Assembly (NCBI GenBank): GCA_001600615.1 | Contig: BCKK01000002.1 | Location: 3,130,809 to 3,194,808, forward strand | Direction: 5' to 3' | Length of the DNA stretch: 64,000 nt | DNA from: Dioszegia crocea | Lineage: Eukaryota; Basidiomycota; Tremellomycetes; Tremellales; Bulleribasidiaceae | Shown: piece after piece, positions 36,221-47,149 of the stretch | Layout: every line of letters begins with the position of its first letter | Position numbering within the stretch: the first letter of the stretch is position 1 | The notes under the pieces: generated by a model | What the model was told of the DNA's origin: nothing | Seen by the model: only the letters and a program-made list of their open reading frames with translations | Database searches by the model: none | Program-made: the position numbers and the translations under genes

Positions 36221-37285
36221 ATGCGCGCTTCATCCGCTGTCTTCGCCCTGGCTGCCGCCACTGGTGCGCTTGCCCAGATTCCCTCTTCCGTCACCCAGCT
36301 TTTCGGACGGTAAGCCTTTTCACAGCTTTTTGCAAGATCTTGCTGACTCCCTTAGTCTGTCACCTCAGTGCCAGCAGACTGTTCTCCAGCTGTCTCTCGG
36401 CTCCGAGCTATCACAATGCCTTCACGCTACCGAGATGATCCCAGGTAAGTCTAGAAACCTTCTCTGGAACATTCCGAAACTGACCTTTCAGTCGTCATGT
36501 CTGCCATCAGCTCCAACTCATCCCTCATCCCCGTCATTGACAAGATCACTTCCATCGAGTGCGGTCAGTCTGGCTGCTCGAACGCCACCCTCCTCTCGGC
36601 TGCTCAGCAGATTGGGTCGGGATGCGCTACCGACCTCCAGCAGTACAACGTCACCAACGGTACTCTCCGAACCATCTTTGCTCAGTACCCTCTTGCTCGT
36701 GAGGTCATCTGCCTGCAGACCCGCACTCCCTACAACGGTACCGATGCTCCCATTGCCATCGCCAACCCCCCTTACAACGTAACCAACGGTACCGCATACT
36801 GCACCACCTCCCTCCTCACCGACCTTTCTGCCAAGGTCGGCCGAAACCTCTCTATCCCCTTCTTTGTCGACTTGTACAAGGCTTACGAGAACAACACCAT
36901 CCAGAACTACGCCAAGAACTTCACATCCACCGACCTTTGCGTCGACTGCATCTACGGCGCTGCGGACCTCATCGGTGTTGCGTACCCTGCTGTCGGGAAC
37001 GTCTCTCTCGCGTCGACCTTCGGCGCGAAGAACGTGACCATCAACTCGGTCAACATTGCCAACATCACCATTGCCCAGGCCCTTAACACCACTTGTGCCG
37101 CTCAGGGTTACGCTTGGACCTACAACGGCACCCTCCCCGGAACCCTCCGTCTCGGTGCCTACAACTCTACCACCTCCTTCAACATCACTGCCGGTGCCGT
37201 TACCACTACTGGCAAGAACTCCACCACCCCCATCGTCAGGCGTAACGTTGCCGATGTCAAGGCCAGGTGGATCGGCCAGCAGTAA
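36221..37285 (+). CDS. Secreted N-glycosylated cysteine-containing protein, unknown
   Basis: Exons: 36221-36309, 36356-36444, 36492-37285; 323 aa. The N-terminus MRASSAVFALAAATGALAQ is a clean signal peptide. The mature part has an even distribution of Cys (for example SPQCQQTVLQL, SIECGQSGCSNATLL, DLCVDCIYGAADL) and at least a dozen N-x-S/T sites, many in the form NVTN or NITI. There is no obvious catalytic motif and no hydrophobic C-terminal GPI signal; the end is basic (NVADVKARWIGQQ). It resembles basidiomycete extracellular or cell-wall proteins with two similar Cys-rich halves. Codon use is strongly C-ending, and with the TATA-box promoter this suggests high expression. Function not assigned. 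Confidence 0.82.
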
Positions 37286-37501
37286 GCGGTCAGAGAGTTC
37301 AGTAGGAACAGGAGTAGTCATAGAGACACCGTGGCTCACACGGGTCATTAGATAGGATCAGACTGTCGAGGAATTTATATCAATCTTTATAGTAGATGTA
37401 GCCATAGCACATGCATTAGCAATTTTAGCCCTCCTGCCGGTGTGATGATCAATAATCCGGCATCTCGGGGCGTGAAGACTAGTAGCATCCCGGCGCCGCT
37501 C

Positions 37502-38085
37502 TCATAAGAACACGCCTTCTCCTTCCTCTGCCGTCCTCGCATCGCCTGCACCTCCTCCACTCGCGTCTGGATCGCGGATGACATCTGCAGCCCTTTTAGC
37601 CTCCTCACCACTCAGGTCCAAGCCCATATGCCGCACGCCTCCCTCTCCAACCTTATTCAACAAGGCGACCTTGATCAACGTGACTCGTTCTCTTTGGCTT
37701 TCACTGAGCTGTCAGCTCGGTCAAAAGGTTGCTGAAAGAGAAGGACTCAAATTATACCAGGATTGGAATGAGGGGAAACTTACATCACTTGATTATTCTC
37801 CATCATTGCCTTGGCCAATTCCCCATCTTCATCCCCGTCTGGATCTTCCTTCAAGAACGACTCTAGCTCCGCTTGGGTCTCGCGTAGGTGATTTAATGAG
37901 TTCTCTAGACGTGCGATCTCTGATAGTGTCAGTTAGAACACAACCCAACGCCTGAAACTTCATGCGCAGAAGGTCGACGAACTCCGAAACTTACCAGCGA
38001 CGAGCGTGTCCACCTCGAGAAGCATTGCTTGTTCCAGCGTGAATGGCTGGGTATGCCGAGGTGAAAAGGTGATAGGTGGAGACAT
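37502..38085 (-). CDS. Tma17/Adc17-like proteasome assembly chaperone
   Basis: Small coiled-coil protein. Exons: 37995-38085, 37784-37919, 37502-37703; 142 aa. The core EIARLENSLNHLRETQAELE, then an acidic linker, then MMENNQVIESQRERVTLI, follows the layout of yeast Tma17/Adc17 (a conserved helix with SINHL, acidic spacer, then ENE...NERV), a stress-induced chaperone for assembly of the proteasome ATPase ring. Length matches yeast Tma17 (about 150 aa). Similarity is confined to the helical core, so the assignment is good but not certain; a prefoldin-like or other short coiled-coil protein is the alternative. Confidence 0.7.
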
Positions 38086-38426
38086 GGCAGCGCTGGACTA
38101 GGCAAGAGGGCTCCTATGCAAGGAAAGTGACGGAAGATGTGTTGATGTTCGAAGTCAAAGGCGCGTTGGTTGAAACAATTGAAGTGGCGAAGTGGAGGTG
38201 GTCCACCCGAGGCCTGAGGATGCCAATCTTCAAAGTCCGCCGAGAGCCAGTCAAACTGAGCTGATCGAGACCTCCCCAGAAGGTCCATACAACAGACACC
38301 GCGTCCAAAGAGCCTCAGTATACGATACGCGCCTCAAAATGTACATCGCTAAGCTACAACGTTCTCACCCTCACAATACGCTCATACCTCTCGCGACCTG
38401 AACTTTCCAGCACATTTGACTGGACA
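38086..38426. other. Intergenic region
   Basis: 341 bases between two minus-strand genes, holding the Tma17-like promoter and the 3' UTR of the first WW-domain gene. Nothing else is recognisable. Confidence 0.4.
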
Positions 38427-39417
38427 TCAGAAACCATAGTTGGCGACCTTGGTACGACCAGCTACAGGCGTATCCGCACCATCTGTACACATCAGCTGAC
38501 GCCAAACATCAAGCGCAAACTCAAAAGACTTACGCAGATACCAGTCGACGGCTTTGCTCATGCCTGCTCCTTCGGGCTCAGCTTGACCATATCCTAGAGC
38601 GGCGGTGTACTTCCGTTGATACAATCCTTGATAGCCTGTATTTGGTCAGCACCCCGTCACTCGTTCAAAAGATTGGCTAGAAGGTGAACATACCGTATGC
38701 GTATCTGACTTCGTTTTCGGCTGTGCGATTGAACGGCTCAGCAGGGGCAGGAAAGGCAAAGGGATCTTGTGTGTACTTCTGATCTAAGATTGATCCAGCA
38801 TAGATCGGCGTGGCTTGACAAAGAGAAACTTTGAGACTCACCCGTCCCGTACGCTCTGAGATCTCCCTGCTTCAAGGCCTCTCGGCGCCGCACGAACTTC
38901 TCCTCAGCATCCTATATGATCCATCAGCTCAGACGTTCGCTCACTATCCAGCTCCAAGTAAGAAGACCCACCTTCTGATGCAGCTTCTCATCGTAACTTG
39001 GACCTTCCCCTTTCAAATTCCCAATCGTTTTCGCGAGCCATCCCTTCTTCTTCCCGCTCTTGGCCGCTGCCGCATGCTCAGCTTGCTCGGTGGCCGAACG
39101 CTGTCGATAGGCTTGCGCAGCGGGAGAGTCGGGGTGAGCAGGATGGTCGGGCGAAAGAGTGGCGACGTAGGCGGCGGAATCATAAGGATGGACCCAGACA
39201 CTGTGGGGGCTGTCGGACTGCTTGATTGGAGCGTAGAAGTGGCGGCCCGCCCTATGATATATCAGTAGGTTCTTGGACTGGAAACATATGACTGGACTCA
39301 CTGTTTATCGAATGCTCGGGCCCAGCCCGGGGGCACGTCGCGCCGCTCATCATCTACTTCTGCCTTGATGTCGGTCTGGGCGGCGGCAGCGTCGTTCTTG
39401 CTGATGCTTTGAGTCAT
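38427..39417 (-). CDS. WW-domain protein, tandem copy A
   Basis: Exons: 39302-39417, 38972-39251, 38842-38911, 38694-38783, 38534-38635, 38427-38482; 237 aa. A WW-type domain near residues 27-62 starts DVPPGWARAFDK and ends SVWVHPYD; such domains bind proline-containing ligands. It is followed by an Ala/Lys-rich helical linker and a C-terminal Tyr/Phe-rich region with short repeated elements (KYTQDPFAFPAPAEPFNR, YQRKYTAALGYGQ). The neighbouring gene at 40176-41207 is a paralogue with the same six-exon structure. A TATATA-like element lies about 75-80 bases upstream of the ATG. No enzyme signature; role unknown, perhaps an adaptor. Confidence 0.85.
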
Positions 39418-40175
39418 GGTGATGTATGTATTGGATGATGAATCGAGTAAGACCGAGGTGATGTGGGGATAGCAGCTAAGGTGGCAAGGCGTTGATATAT
39501 GAGTGATATGAGTGCGTGAGTCTAGGCTCCAGAGTCCAGACCAAGCCTCTATCGCGCTCCGAGGTCTTAGAACCTCCCTCCCTCCACATCCTAGGTCTTC
39601 TACCCCACAAGCAGCTGCACAGCCCCAGATGGCCCCGTGAGATTGCCAAGTTACCAGGATACCGGCTAGTCCGCTTTAGGATCTGGACACCTGTAAGGGT
39701 GTGAGGTATGATCGAGCCACAAGTCTCGGCTTGTCTCGGCGATCTTGGCGCACCGGAAGTCATCGCGTCCATTCCCTCTTCATGCAGTGCTCACAACTCT
39801 CGTATAGCACACGGCGCATGACAGGGGAAGAGATGGATAGATCCGCAAGGATCTTGGATCTCGATTCGTCATTGGCGCATTCGGCTCGGCCGCAAGCTCA
39901 GGCATAAATCGATCTATGCCCGGAAAAGCCTTAGGAAATGGCCAGAGACATGATATATGAACTTGAACTGACTATAGACCGCAGACTAAGCGTCTGTCAG
40001 AGACCCACTGTATGAGCCCAACCAACAGATATACATAAGATCAAGACTCTGAAATTGGTTATTGCTCAAGGTAGCCACCGCTCCCCAGTTCCGTCTGCCC
40101 CTGTCCGTATACAACTTGGCCTGATCCCTCAATATTCACAGCGTCGTCCGCACTGAGGATCACCAGATCCGATGT
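39418..40175. other. Intergenic region between the WW-domain paralogues
   Basis: 758 bases holding the promoter of copy A and the 3' end of copy B. A minus-strand CATATATCAAC element near 39490-39501 may be the TATA element of copy A. No other gene is evident. Confidence 0.45.
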
Positions 40176-41207
40176 TCAACCGTGATAGCCGTAGTTAGAC
40201 TTGGAGGTATGACCGGCCACAGGACTTCCCGCGCCTTCTACTTTGCATCAGCACTCTTGCCCAGCCCATCGGATATCATTCTCAGACGGGTAACTTACGG
40301 AGCCACGAGTCCGCTGCATTCTGAATGTAGCCTGCAGAAGGCTTGGAGATTTTGTCGTAACCCAATGCCGGAGTGTAGCGGCGTTGATAGCCTCCAAAGT
40401 AGCCTACGTATCGTTAGCTCTGTCCTGATGCGATGTTGGGCAAGGGCGAGACGGATGAGACATACCAAAGGCATACTTTACATCAGACGATGCGTGTCGG
40501 TTGAAAGCCTCGGAGGGTGCCGAGTATACGAAAGGGTCTGCAGCGTATTTCCTCTCTGTGAGATCGTCAGCAGTGTATTGATTGGGAAAGTTCAGAAAGA
40601 CATACTGGTTCCTAGAGCGTCAACATCACCATTGATGAGAGCTTCTCGTCGTTTGACAAAGTTCTCTTCCGCGTCCTAGGCTATCAGCTCAGATGCTTTG
40701 GAAACAACCTCGCGCGGTCACAACTTACACTGATAGCCCTCTTCTCCTCCGAGCCTGGCCCATCGCCACCGACAACCTTCTCTAGAGTCTTGGACAGCCA
40801 TCCCTTCTCCTTTCCTGCCTCGGCCTGAGATTTGCTGTGAGCAGCCTTTTCATCCGCTCCCTTCTTTGCGTAAGCCTGAGCAGCGGAAGAGCCAGGACTG
40901 GCCGGGTGGTCGGCGGGTAGGCTAGCGAGGAAGGCGGGGGAGTCGTAAGGATGAGTCCAAGTGCTCTGTGATGCGACAGATGGGTCGGCTAGCGCGTAGA
41001 AGTGGTGGCCGGCCCTACGCGTCAGCATCTGCCCAAGTACTAGTAGGTGGCGGGTGGCGAGAGAACTCACTTCCTATCGAAAGCTCTCACCCAGCCCTGC
41101 GGCACATCACGCCGCTCATCGTCCAGCTCCGCCTTCATCTCGCTCTTCGCGTCGCCGTTTAAAGTGACATCGTCGGCGTCATTGTGGTTCAGAGGTGTGA
41201 GAGTCAT
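40176..41207 (-). CDS. WW-domain protein, tandem copy B
   Basis: Paralogue of the gene at 38427-39417. Exons: 41071-41207, 40729-41014, 40606-40675, 40466-40555, 40299-40403, 40176-40237; 249 aa. The domain reads DVPQGWVRAFDRK...HHFYA...STWTHPYD, with the second Trp and Pro conserved. The Ala/Lys-rich linker and the C-terminal Tyr-rich modules (KYAADPFVYSAPSEAFNR, YQRRYTPALGYDK) align with copy A throughout, and exons 3 and 4 are the same size (70 and 90 nt). A minus-strand TATATAA at about 41312-41318 is 105-110 bases upstream of the ATG. Function unknown. Confidence 0.85.
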
Positions 41208-41840
41208 TGTTGTTGTTGGTGCTGATGAGGAAGGTGATATAGATAAAGTAGGAGGGGGATGAGTCGATGAGTGTTGTAAAGACGGGTGGATGAGAAGTGG
41301 GTTCGGCTAGTTATATATGCGGAAGACGATGAGTTGAAACCTTGCAAGTTTCCGGCGCCCGGAACACAAGAGTCTGACCATGCACCGCCACCATAGCCGC
41401 CACTGCTAGTTCTGCCCCAGCAGGCCCCAGCCTCTCCTTGGCCTCTCCCGTTCCTCCCTCGGAATGTAGCTCAACGCCACTGACGATCATGTCGGAGCTG
41501 CCAGTCTCGGCATCTCGGTTCCGGCGCTTGCGCGATTTTGCTGTCAGGGGTCCTGATTGGCTGTGGGGATATGTGGGGCAGCTCCGTTCCGCGCTGGTCA
41601 TTCGGGCTTCAGCTTGACTGCATAGCCTCAACTCCACGCCTGCATATGCATGTACAAATGACGGCGAAGTGCAGGCGGACAGCAGCTAGCCGTTGAAGCT
41701 TGAAGAGGCGGCAGCAGTTTAAACGTCAGTATCAAAACCGGTTGGTTGCCACGTCACACCTAACTCTGAACGCGTAAAGTCAAGCTCCCACCTAACTTCT
41801 GGTCAGTCTTCTATATACACCTCAAGGCATACCCAAAGCC
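41208..41840. promoter_or_regulatory. Divergent intergenic region, WW copy B / Acinus-like
   Basis: 633 bases between divergent start codons. TATATA-type sequences occur near both ends: about 41312-41318 for the WW gene and 41811-41818 close to the Acinus-like ATG. The minus-strand frame 41311-41637 is not supported as a gene. Confidence 0.45.
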
Positions 41841-43561
41841 ATGTCTGACATCGATCCCTCGTCCCTCAAAGTCGTCGAGCTACGAGAAGAGCTCTCGAAG
41901 CGTGGCCTCGATACCAAAGGTTTGAAGAAAGACGTAAGTCGAATCCCTTCGACGCGATTCTGCTCCTTCATAGGCCTCAGCTGACGACGCAGCTAGTCGA
42001 CCGCCTGACGGCCGCGCTTGATCTGAGCATATCGGGCGGATCAACAACAGCGCCTGTGAACGATGCAATAAAAGACATGGCGCAGCCGCTTGGCAAGCGA
42101 GATGCTGCGGTATTCACGGAGGACAAGGAGAAATCTGATGCTGGAGCAAACGCGGGCAAGGCGAAGGCGAAGGGAGGGAAGGAGACAAAAGGCGTAGGAC
42201 ACGGAATGGTGGATGGCGCGGAGGAGCGTGCTGAGGAAATCGACGCCGAGGCTGAACAAGCCGTCACCAAGTCGGATATCGAGCTTGAGCCGGCCTGCCT
42301 CGATTCGGAAGTCGCTGCTGTCGTTGCTAAGGAGGAGGCGAAGGCTGCTATGTCCCCGACTCCGCCGAGAGTGCGGTCAATATCACCAATGCCTGTCTCT
42401 AAGCCAGCCAGTGCCAACGCCAGCCCCCGTCGCCGATCCGAGGAACGCGAAATGTCAATGGACCTCGAAGGTCCGGATGAACATCCTGCTGAGAGCAGTA
42501 CTGGCCCTGCACCCGCTCGTAAACGCTCTCGCTCCCCTTCACGCTCGCCTAATCCAATTAAACCCTCCTCGCACCCCAAAAAACAAAAACGTCGGACCGA
42601 CTACCTCCCTCTTCCTTCTTCCCTATCCCACCTTATCCACCCTCCAACCTCCACCATATACATCACCAATCTCCGCCGCCCACTAGTCCACTCGGCACTA
42701 CATGACCACCTGTTCCCCACTTCCACCCCTTCCACCTCATCCCGCCTGCCTCCACCCCGTCAGCCATTTGCCGGCGAAAGCTACCCCGGACTCTGGCTCA
42801 GCGGCGTCAAAGATCACGCCTACGCGACGTTTGCGATTGAGGAAGACGCACTCGAAGCTGCTGAGCGTATCGAGGGTGTCAAGTGGCCGGAAGATACGGG
42901 CGCAGCACTGCACGTTGAGTTTGTCCAGGACGACCTCGTTCAATGGCTGGTATCACAGGAGGAAGGGGCGTGGTTCAATGGACGTCAGAAATTGGGATTG
43001 AAGATTTCCAAAGATGATTCGGCGGAATCGGGCTATACATTCGAATTGACGGGAGGGAACGGGGGACCCCAAGGAAGATTCCCACCAGCAGCCAGGTTCA
43101 TGCCTGGATCAGTACCTTCTGGTCCGTCAGCAACGCGGAAACCCCCTGTTTCTGTACCGCTCTCGGGAACGGGGGCAAATGCTGCTCGGCCTGCTCTCCC
43201 TTCCGCCCGGTCAAGCGAGAAGATTCCGACGAGACCGGACGCTCCTGCCAATGCACCCACGGGACCATCGCGGCCAAACGGGGGATTCCGTGGTGGGTTC
43301 GAAGGGAATTTTAGTATCAGAGGGAGGGGCGGAGGAGGTTATGGGCAGATGAGTAGACCTCCGGCGGATAATGGGTATGGAAATAGGGTCGGGAGAGACG
43401 ATAGGGATGTCAGGGGCGTCATGGTGCCGCCTGGTGTGTCTACTGTGGTGGATGTTGGCCCGGAGAAGGGGGCAGGGAGATTGGTCAGGCCTGTCAAGAG
43501 GACGAGGGAAAGACCGTCTTTGACATGGCGGGAAGGCCCGGGGGCTGTTGCGCGGGTGTAG
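41841..43561 (+). CDS. Acinus-like SAP/RRM protein (ASAP complex)
   Basis: Probable homologue of Acinus, the scaffold of the ASAP complex (with RNPS1 and SAP18) attached to spliced mRNA. Exons: 41841-41933, 41993-43561; 553 aa. An N-terminal SAP domain is visible (SLKVVELREELSKRGLDTKG, then LVDRLTAAL), followed by an acidic region, an RS-type segment (RKRSRSPSRSPNPIK), and an RRM-like domain with TSTIYITNLRRPLVHSAL, GLWLSGVKDHAYATFAIEED and ALHVEFVQDD, the Acinus-type order. The C-terminus is Gly/Arg-rich and ends in a short segment (RERPSLTWREGPGAV) that may correspond to the RNPS1-SAP18 binding motif; that last point is inference. Spliceosomal or mRNA-export SAP/RRM proteins are the alternative. 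Confidence 0.82.
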
Positions 43562-43782
43562 ATGAGCAAGAGGAAGAATTCTGGGAGACATGATGTGAAT
43601 CATCTGATGGTACAAGATGCATCATAGAATGCGTACGAATAGCTTTGTAAGACATTGCGATTACAAATACATCGAACCCCATCTAAGATCTACAGTCTGC
43701 GACAAGTCAGCTCCAGCTACTCAAACCGATAATTGCTCTCTGCTCACCTAATGACAACAAATACAACGGATACCGACCCCGT

Positions 43783-45402
43783 CTAATCCTGACCAACGAG
43801 ATGCAAAACGACCTGCGACTGCGTATCGATCTTGTCCTTTTCGTTCCGCCGTACATCGCCGCCATCGGGATGCAGCCCATCGAGTATGGGGGAATTGGCC
43901 AGATGTCCGCGTATGAAGCTGATACTGAGCTCATGCGTGACGGCAAGGAACCGGCGAGAAGCTCCAGCGAGAGGAAGGAGAAGTGGGAAATCCGAAAAGC
44001 TCTGATCTGCGCCAGTCAGCTCTGGCCCACATAGATCATCCCAACTTGGTGAGAAACGCGACTCACGATTCCCATTCATCACCGTCATCAGGTTCCCTTG
44101 GGCGTTCTTTACGAGTTTGACTAGCCGCTTGAAGTGATCGGGCCAAATTGTGAAGCCTGGCGAGTTCAGAACTAGCAAAGGCGGCACACTCGGATCCGCA
44201 TCTTGTGAGGGCGCAGGCGCGGCGAGGGGCTCGAGCCACGGGTCCAGGGCTATCGCTTTGACGATTGGGATCTGAGAGTAGGCCGAGTCTGGGCGGGAAC
44301 TTTGAAGTGTGTTGATCTTCAACATTATGAGCATGAGAAGATCGGATGAAGAGGGAAGAGGGAAGACGTACGACTGTTGCCCCTCCAAAGGAATGACCCG
44401 TGAGGTATACCTCTTCCAGGTCGACCTTGTCCCGCACTGAAGCTAGCCATTCCAGTGTTTGATCACCTGCCGTACCGTCCAGCTTTGGAGTTATGTCGCC
44501 ATGCAATACACGCCGGAATGAGTGATATGTCTCATACACCTCTCGCAGCCGCATATCAAGTTGCAGTTCCCGGAAATGGGACAGCGATCCCTTTTCCGCA
44601 TCATCGGACCACCTGAAGAGTCAGTGCTTCGGTCTCGACGTAAAGGGAAGACAGCAAAGCTTACTGCAAATCCGTACCCCGGACATAATGTAGCAATCCG
44701 TCTTTCTCTCCATCGCCCTGATCTTCCGGTACCGCCACTAACGGCTCTGAGCCATCCTTGTGCTCGATGGACAGCACGACGTACCCCTCCGAAGCTAATC
44801 CTGAGCAGTATTGAGAGTAGGTCGTTCGTGTCCCAGCTAGGCCATGGGAGAAGATCACAAGGGGGTATTTGGTCGAAGGAGAAGGTGGTTTGAGGGGAGC
44901 GTTAGTATTGGCGCGAAACTGGAAGTCAGTATTCGGCTTGGAGGCGCATTATCGAACGGACCTTCATCCGGGGCACGAATAGCCTCATTGCTTGCACTGC
45001 ACAGTCAGCTTGATCATCAGATGTTAATGAGATTTATAGCTCACTCAATAACCAATACGCCCTCTGGCCCAAGAATCGCTCATACCCCCTGACCACCTCC
45101 GCCTTGGGATCACTCAACCAATCCACCGTGCCCTCACCGCTTCCTCTCAGCCATCCTCGCTTAGGTGCGTCAGAGGGGTAGTACACTGCATATCCGATAT
45201 CTTTGATGTCAAGGACCGAACGGCCGTTGCTCTTGAACGACGGAGACTTGAGTGACCAGGGTACGAGCGCTGGGGTGGAGATGAAGGCGTAACCTAAGCT
45301 CTTGTGCGGTCCGGGTCTGGGTGATGGGAATGTGGCAGAGAGCAGGGGAGTGAGGAGGGACATGAGGGATAGGTATAGGCTGTACAGGGACAGGGGCAGC
45401 AT
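43783..45402 (-). CDS. Platelet-activating factor acetylhydrolase-like phospholipase
   Basis: Serine hydrolase of the PAF-AH/plasma PLA2 group, removing short or oxidised sn-2 acyl chains. Exons: 45045-45402, 44962-44996, 44665-44918, 44372-44612, 44067-44316, 43783-44006; 453 aa. Landmarks: [19 protein letters not shown] (oxyanion region), the nucleophile elbow GHSFGGA, the acid in [11 protein letters not shown] and the His in [10 protein letters not shown]. The N-terminus [21 protein letters not shown] is hydrophobic and may be a signal anchor. The 44919-44961 intron starts GTCCGT, an unusual but GT donor, required to restore the FRANTNAPL frame. It is divergent from CFIm25 with 299 bp between starts. 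Confidence 0.9.
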
Positions 45403-45701
45403 CCCAGGTAGTGATCAAGATCATATGTATTCAAAATGTCTCCATCGACCATCGACCTTGCCATCGACTTTCCGGGTTGCTTTTTAGTCATCATCGTGAC
45501 GTCAGGCAGTTTACTAATCAGATTAGAAACACACCATTAGTAAATTCCTAATCGTAACAGGGGGTTCTCAGCTCCGAACTCTATCCGAACTCCGCCGTCC
45601 AAGCTAAGCTCAGCTCTACTGCGACTTGCGCTGCTCCATCCATCCTTCTTCCCCACCTCACATTACCCAACACACATCTTGTCTTCTCTCAGACACCCAG
45701 T

Positions 45702-46787
45702 ATGGTCCCCGCCAAGACTCAAGAGTTGGACGTGTATGTTCAATCTTTCACCTTCTGTTGCCGGAAATTCCCTAACTCCTCATTCCTCATGTTGAGTGAA
45801 CTGACCCCACAGGTATCCTCTCCAGAACTACTACATGGTGTAAGCTACCCCTTCGGGTGTACCCTGTGTATCAATAGCTCAGCTCATCCCTCCAGCGAGC
45901 GCGAGAACCAGCAAGAGGAGGACAGCTCGGTCCCTGCTCGTCTTGAGCGACTCGAGGCTCAATTCAAGGAAAGCGGAATTAGGAGGTCGGCTGAGGCATT
46001 GATCATCGTGACTGTAAGCTTAATGGTCCGATCTGATTCACTTCCACCGCGTCAAGCTAATCACACGCAGCACCGGGGCTTCCCACACGTTCTCGTTGTT
46101 CAGGTGGCGAATGCATTCTACAAGCTGCAAGTCCTTCCCCTCCTTCCTCCTTTTGGCGAGGTCCGAGCTGACCATCAGTCCCGGCGGCTATCTTGACCCT
46201 TCAGAGACATTCGAAGAGGGCCTCATCACTCGCTTGAATGAACAGCTCGGTATCCCCCAGAATAGCGCTCCGAATTGGCTCCAACTTGCGGATGGCGTCG
46301 AGGACTGGAAGGTGGGCAATTGCGTCAGTACTTGGTGGAGGCCTAACTTTGACACCTTCTTTGTGAGCTACAACTGAGTCTGAATCCTTTAAGATCTAAG
46401 CTGACATGACAGTATCCCTATCTTCCCCCTCAGCACTCCAAACCGAAGGAAGTCAAGAAGGTGTTCATGATCCACCTTCCTCCCAAGAGTGAGCTATCGT
46501 TAGCGCATGGGGAAGAGCTCCACATCGACAAGCTAACGTTTTCAGAGATCTTCGCAGTGCCGGTCAATATGAAGCTCCACGCTATCCCGGTGTATGAGCT
46601 CTACGACAATGCGGCGCGATATGGCCCGCTCTTTGCTGGTATTCCTCACATCCTCAGCAAGTGGGTCTGATCAGCTACGTCAAGGCTTTGGGAGCCCGAA
46701 GCTGATTCTCTCAGATACCACTTCCCGCAGCATGACCCAGCGTTCGAGCTTCCCGCCGAAATTGTCGAGCCCTTCGCCCGACTCTAG
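45702..46787 (+). CDS. NUDT21: mRNA cleavage factor Im 25 kDa subunit (CFIm25/NUDT21)
   Basis: Binds UGUA elements in pre-mRNA and helps select the poly(A) site. Eight exons: 45702-45733, 45813-45839, 45896-46013, 46071-46126, 46179-46362, 46413-46488, 46546-46660, 46715-46787; 226 aa. Family sequence is clear: ELDVYPLQNYY, RRSAEALIIVTHRGFPHVLV, WWRPNFDTFFYPYLPPQHS, FAVPVNMKLHAIPVYELYDN and YGPLFAGIPHILSKYHF. The Nudix box (GGYLDPSETFEEGLITRLNE) lacks the normal catalytic Glu pattern, as in all CFIm25 proteins, so it is an RNA-binding and not a hydrolytic Nudix fold. Intron 4 (46127-46178) has a GC donor (GCAAGT). Confidence 0.95.
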
Positions 46788-47149
46788 GCTTTCTACAGCT
46801 TTTCGGTCTTCCCCCACCACCACCTGTAGCTATACTCGCTTACGACCTGCACGACCGGCTTTATGACTTTCCCGCCTGTACTATACTATACATTCACGTT
46901 GACCCACTTTTGATCTCGCTCTTCTCTTTACTGTGAATAAACACTCCTCTGGCACATTGTACCTGGCTCTTCTTCATGCATTGTATTCTTCATCAGCCAG
47001 CGTAAGTGTCTTTAAAACAGCCTTGACCCATGTACAAGCTATCAAGCTGCATAGGCATCGTATCGTCTAAGTATGACTATATACGGAGTAAGCATACAAG
47101 GATACAAAATGTTCAGTCGCTCTAGCTAGCCACATCTGGAAGCCCACGC

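Noticed and set aside
36518..37348. Long minus-strand open frame (276 aa) opposite the secreted glycoprotein gene
   Set aside because: It is a shadow of a highly codon-biased gene: Val/Gly/Asp-rich, no domain, no introns or promoter of its own, and it overlaps the last exon almost exactly.
29278..46787. RBM42-like, Acinus-like and CFIm25 genes as an RNA-processing cluster
   Set aside because: They are 12-17 kb apart, on different strands and separated by unrelated genes; co-occurrence looks accidental.
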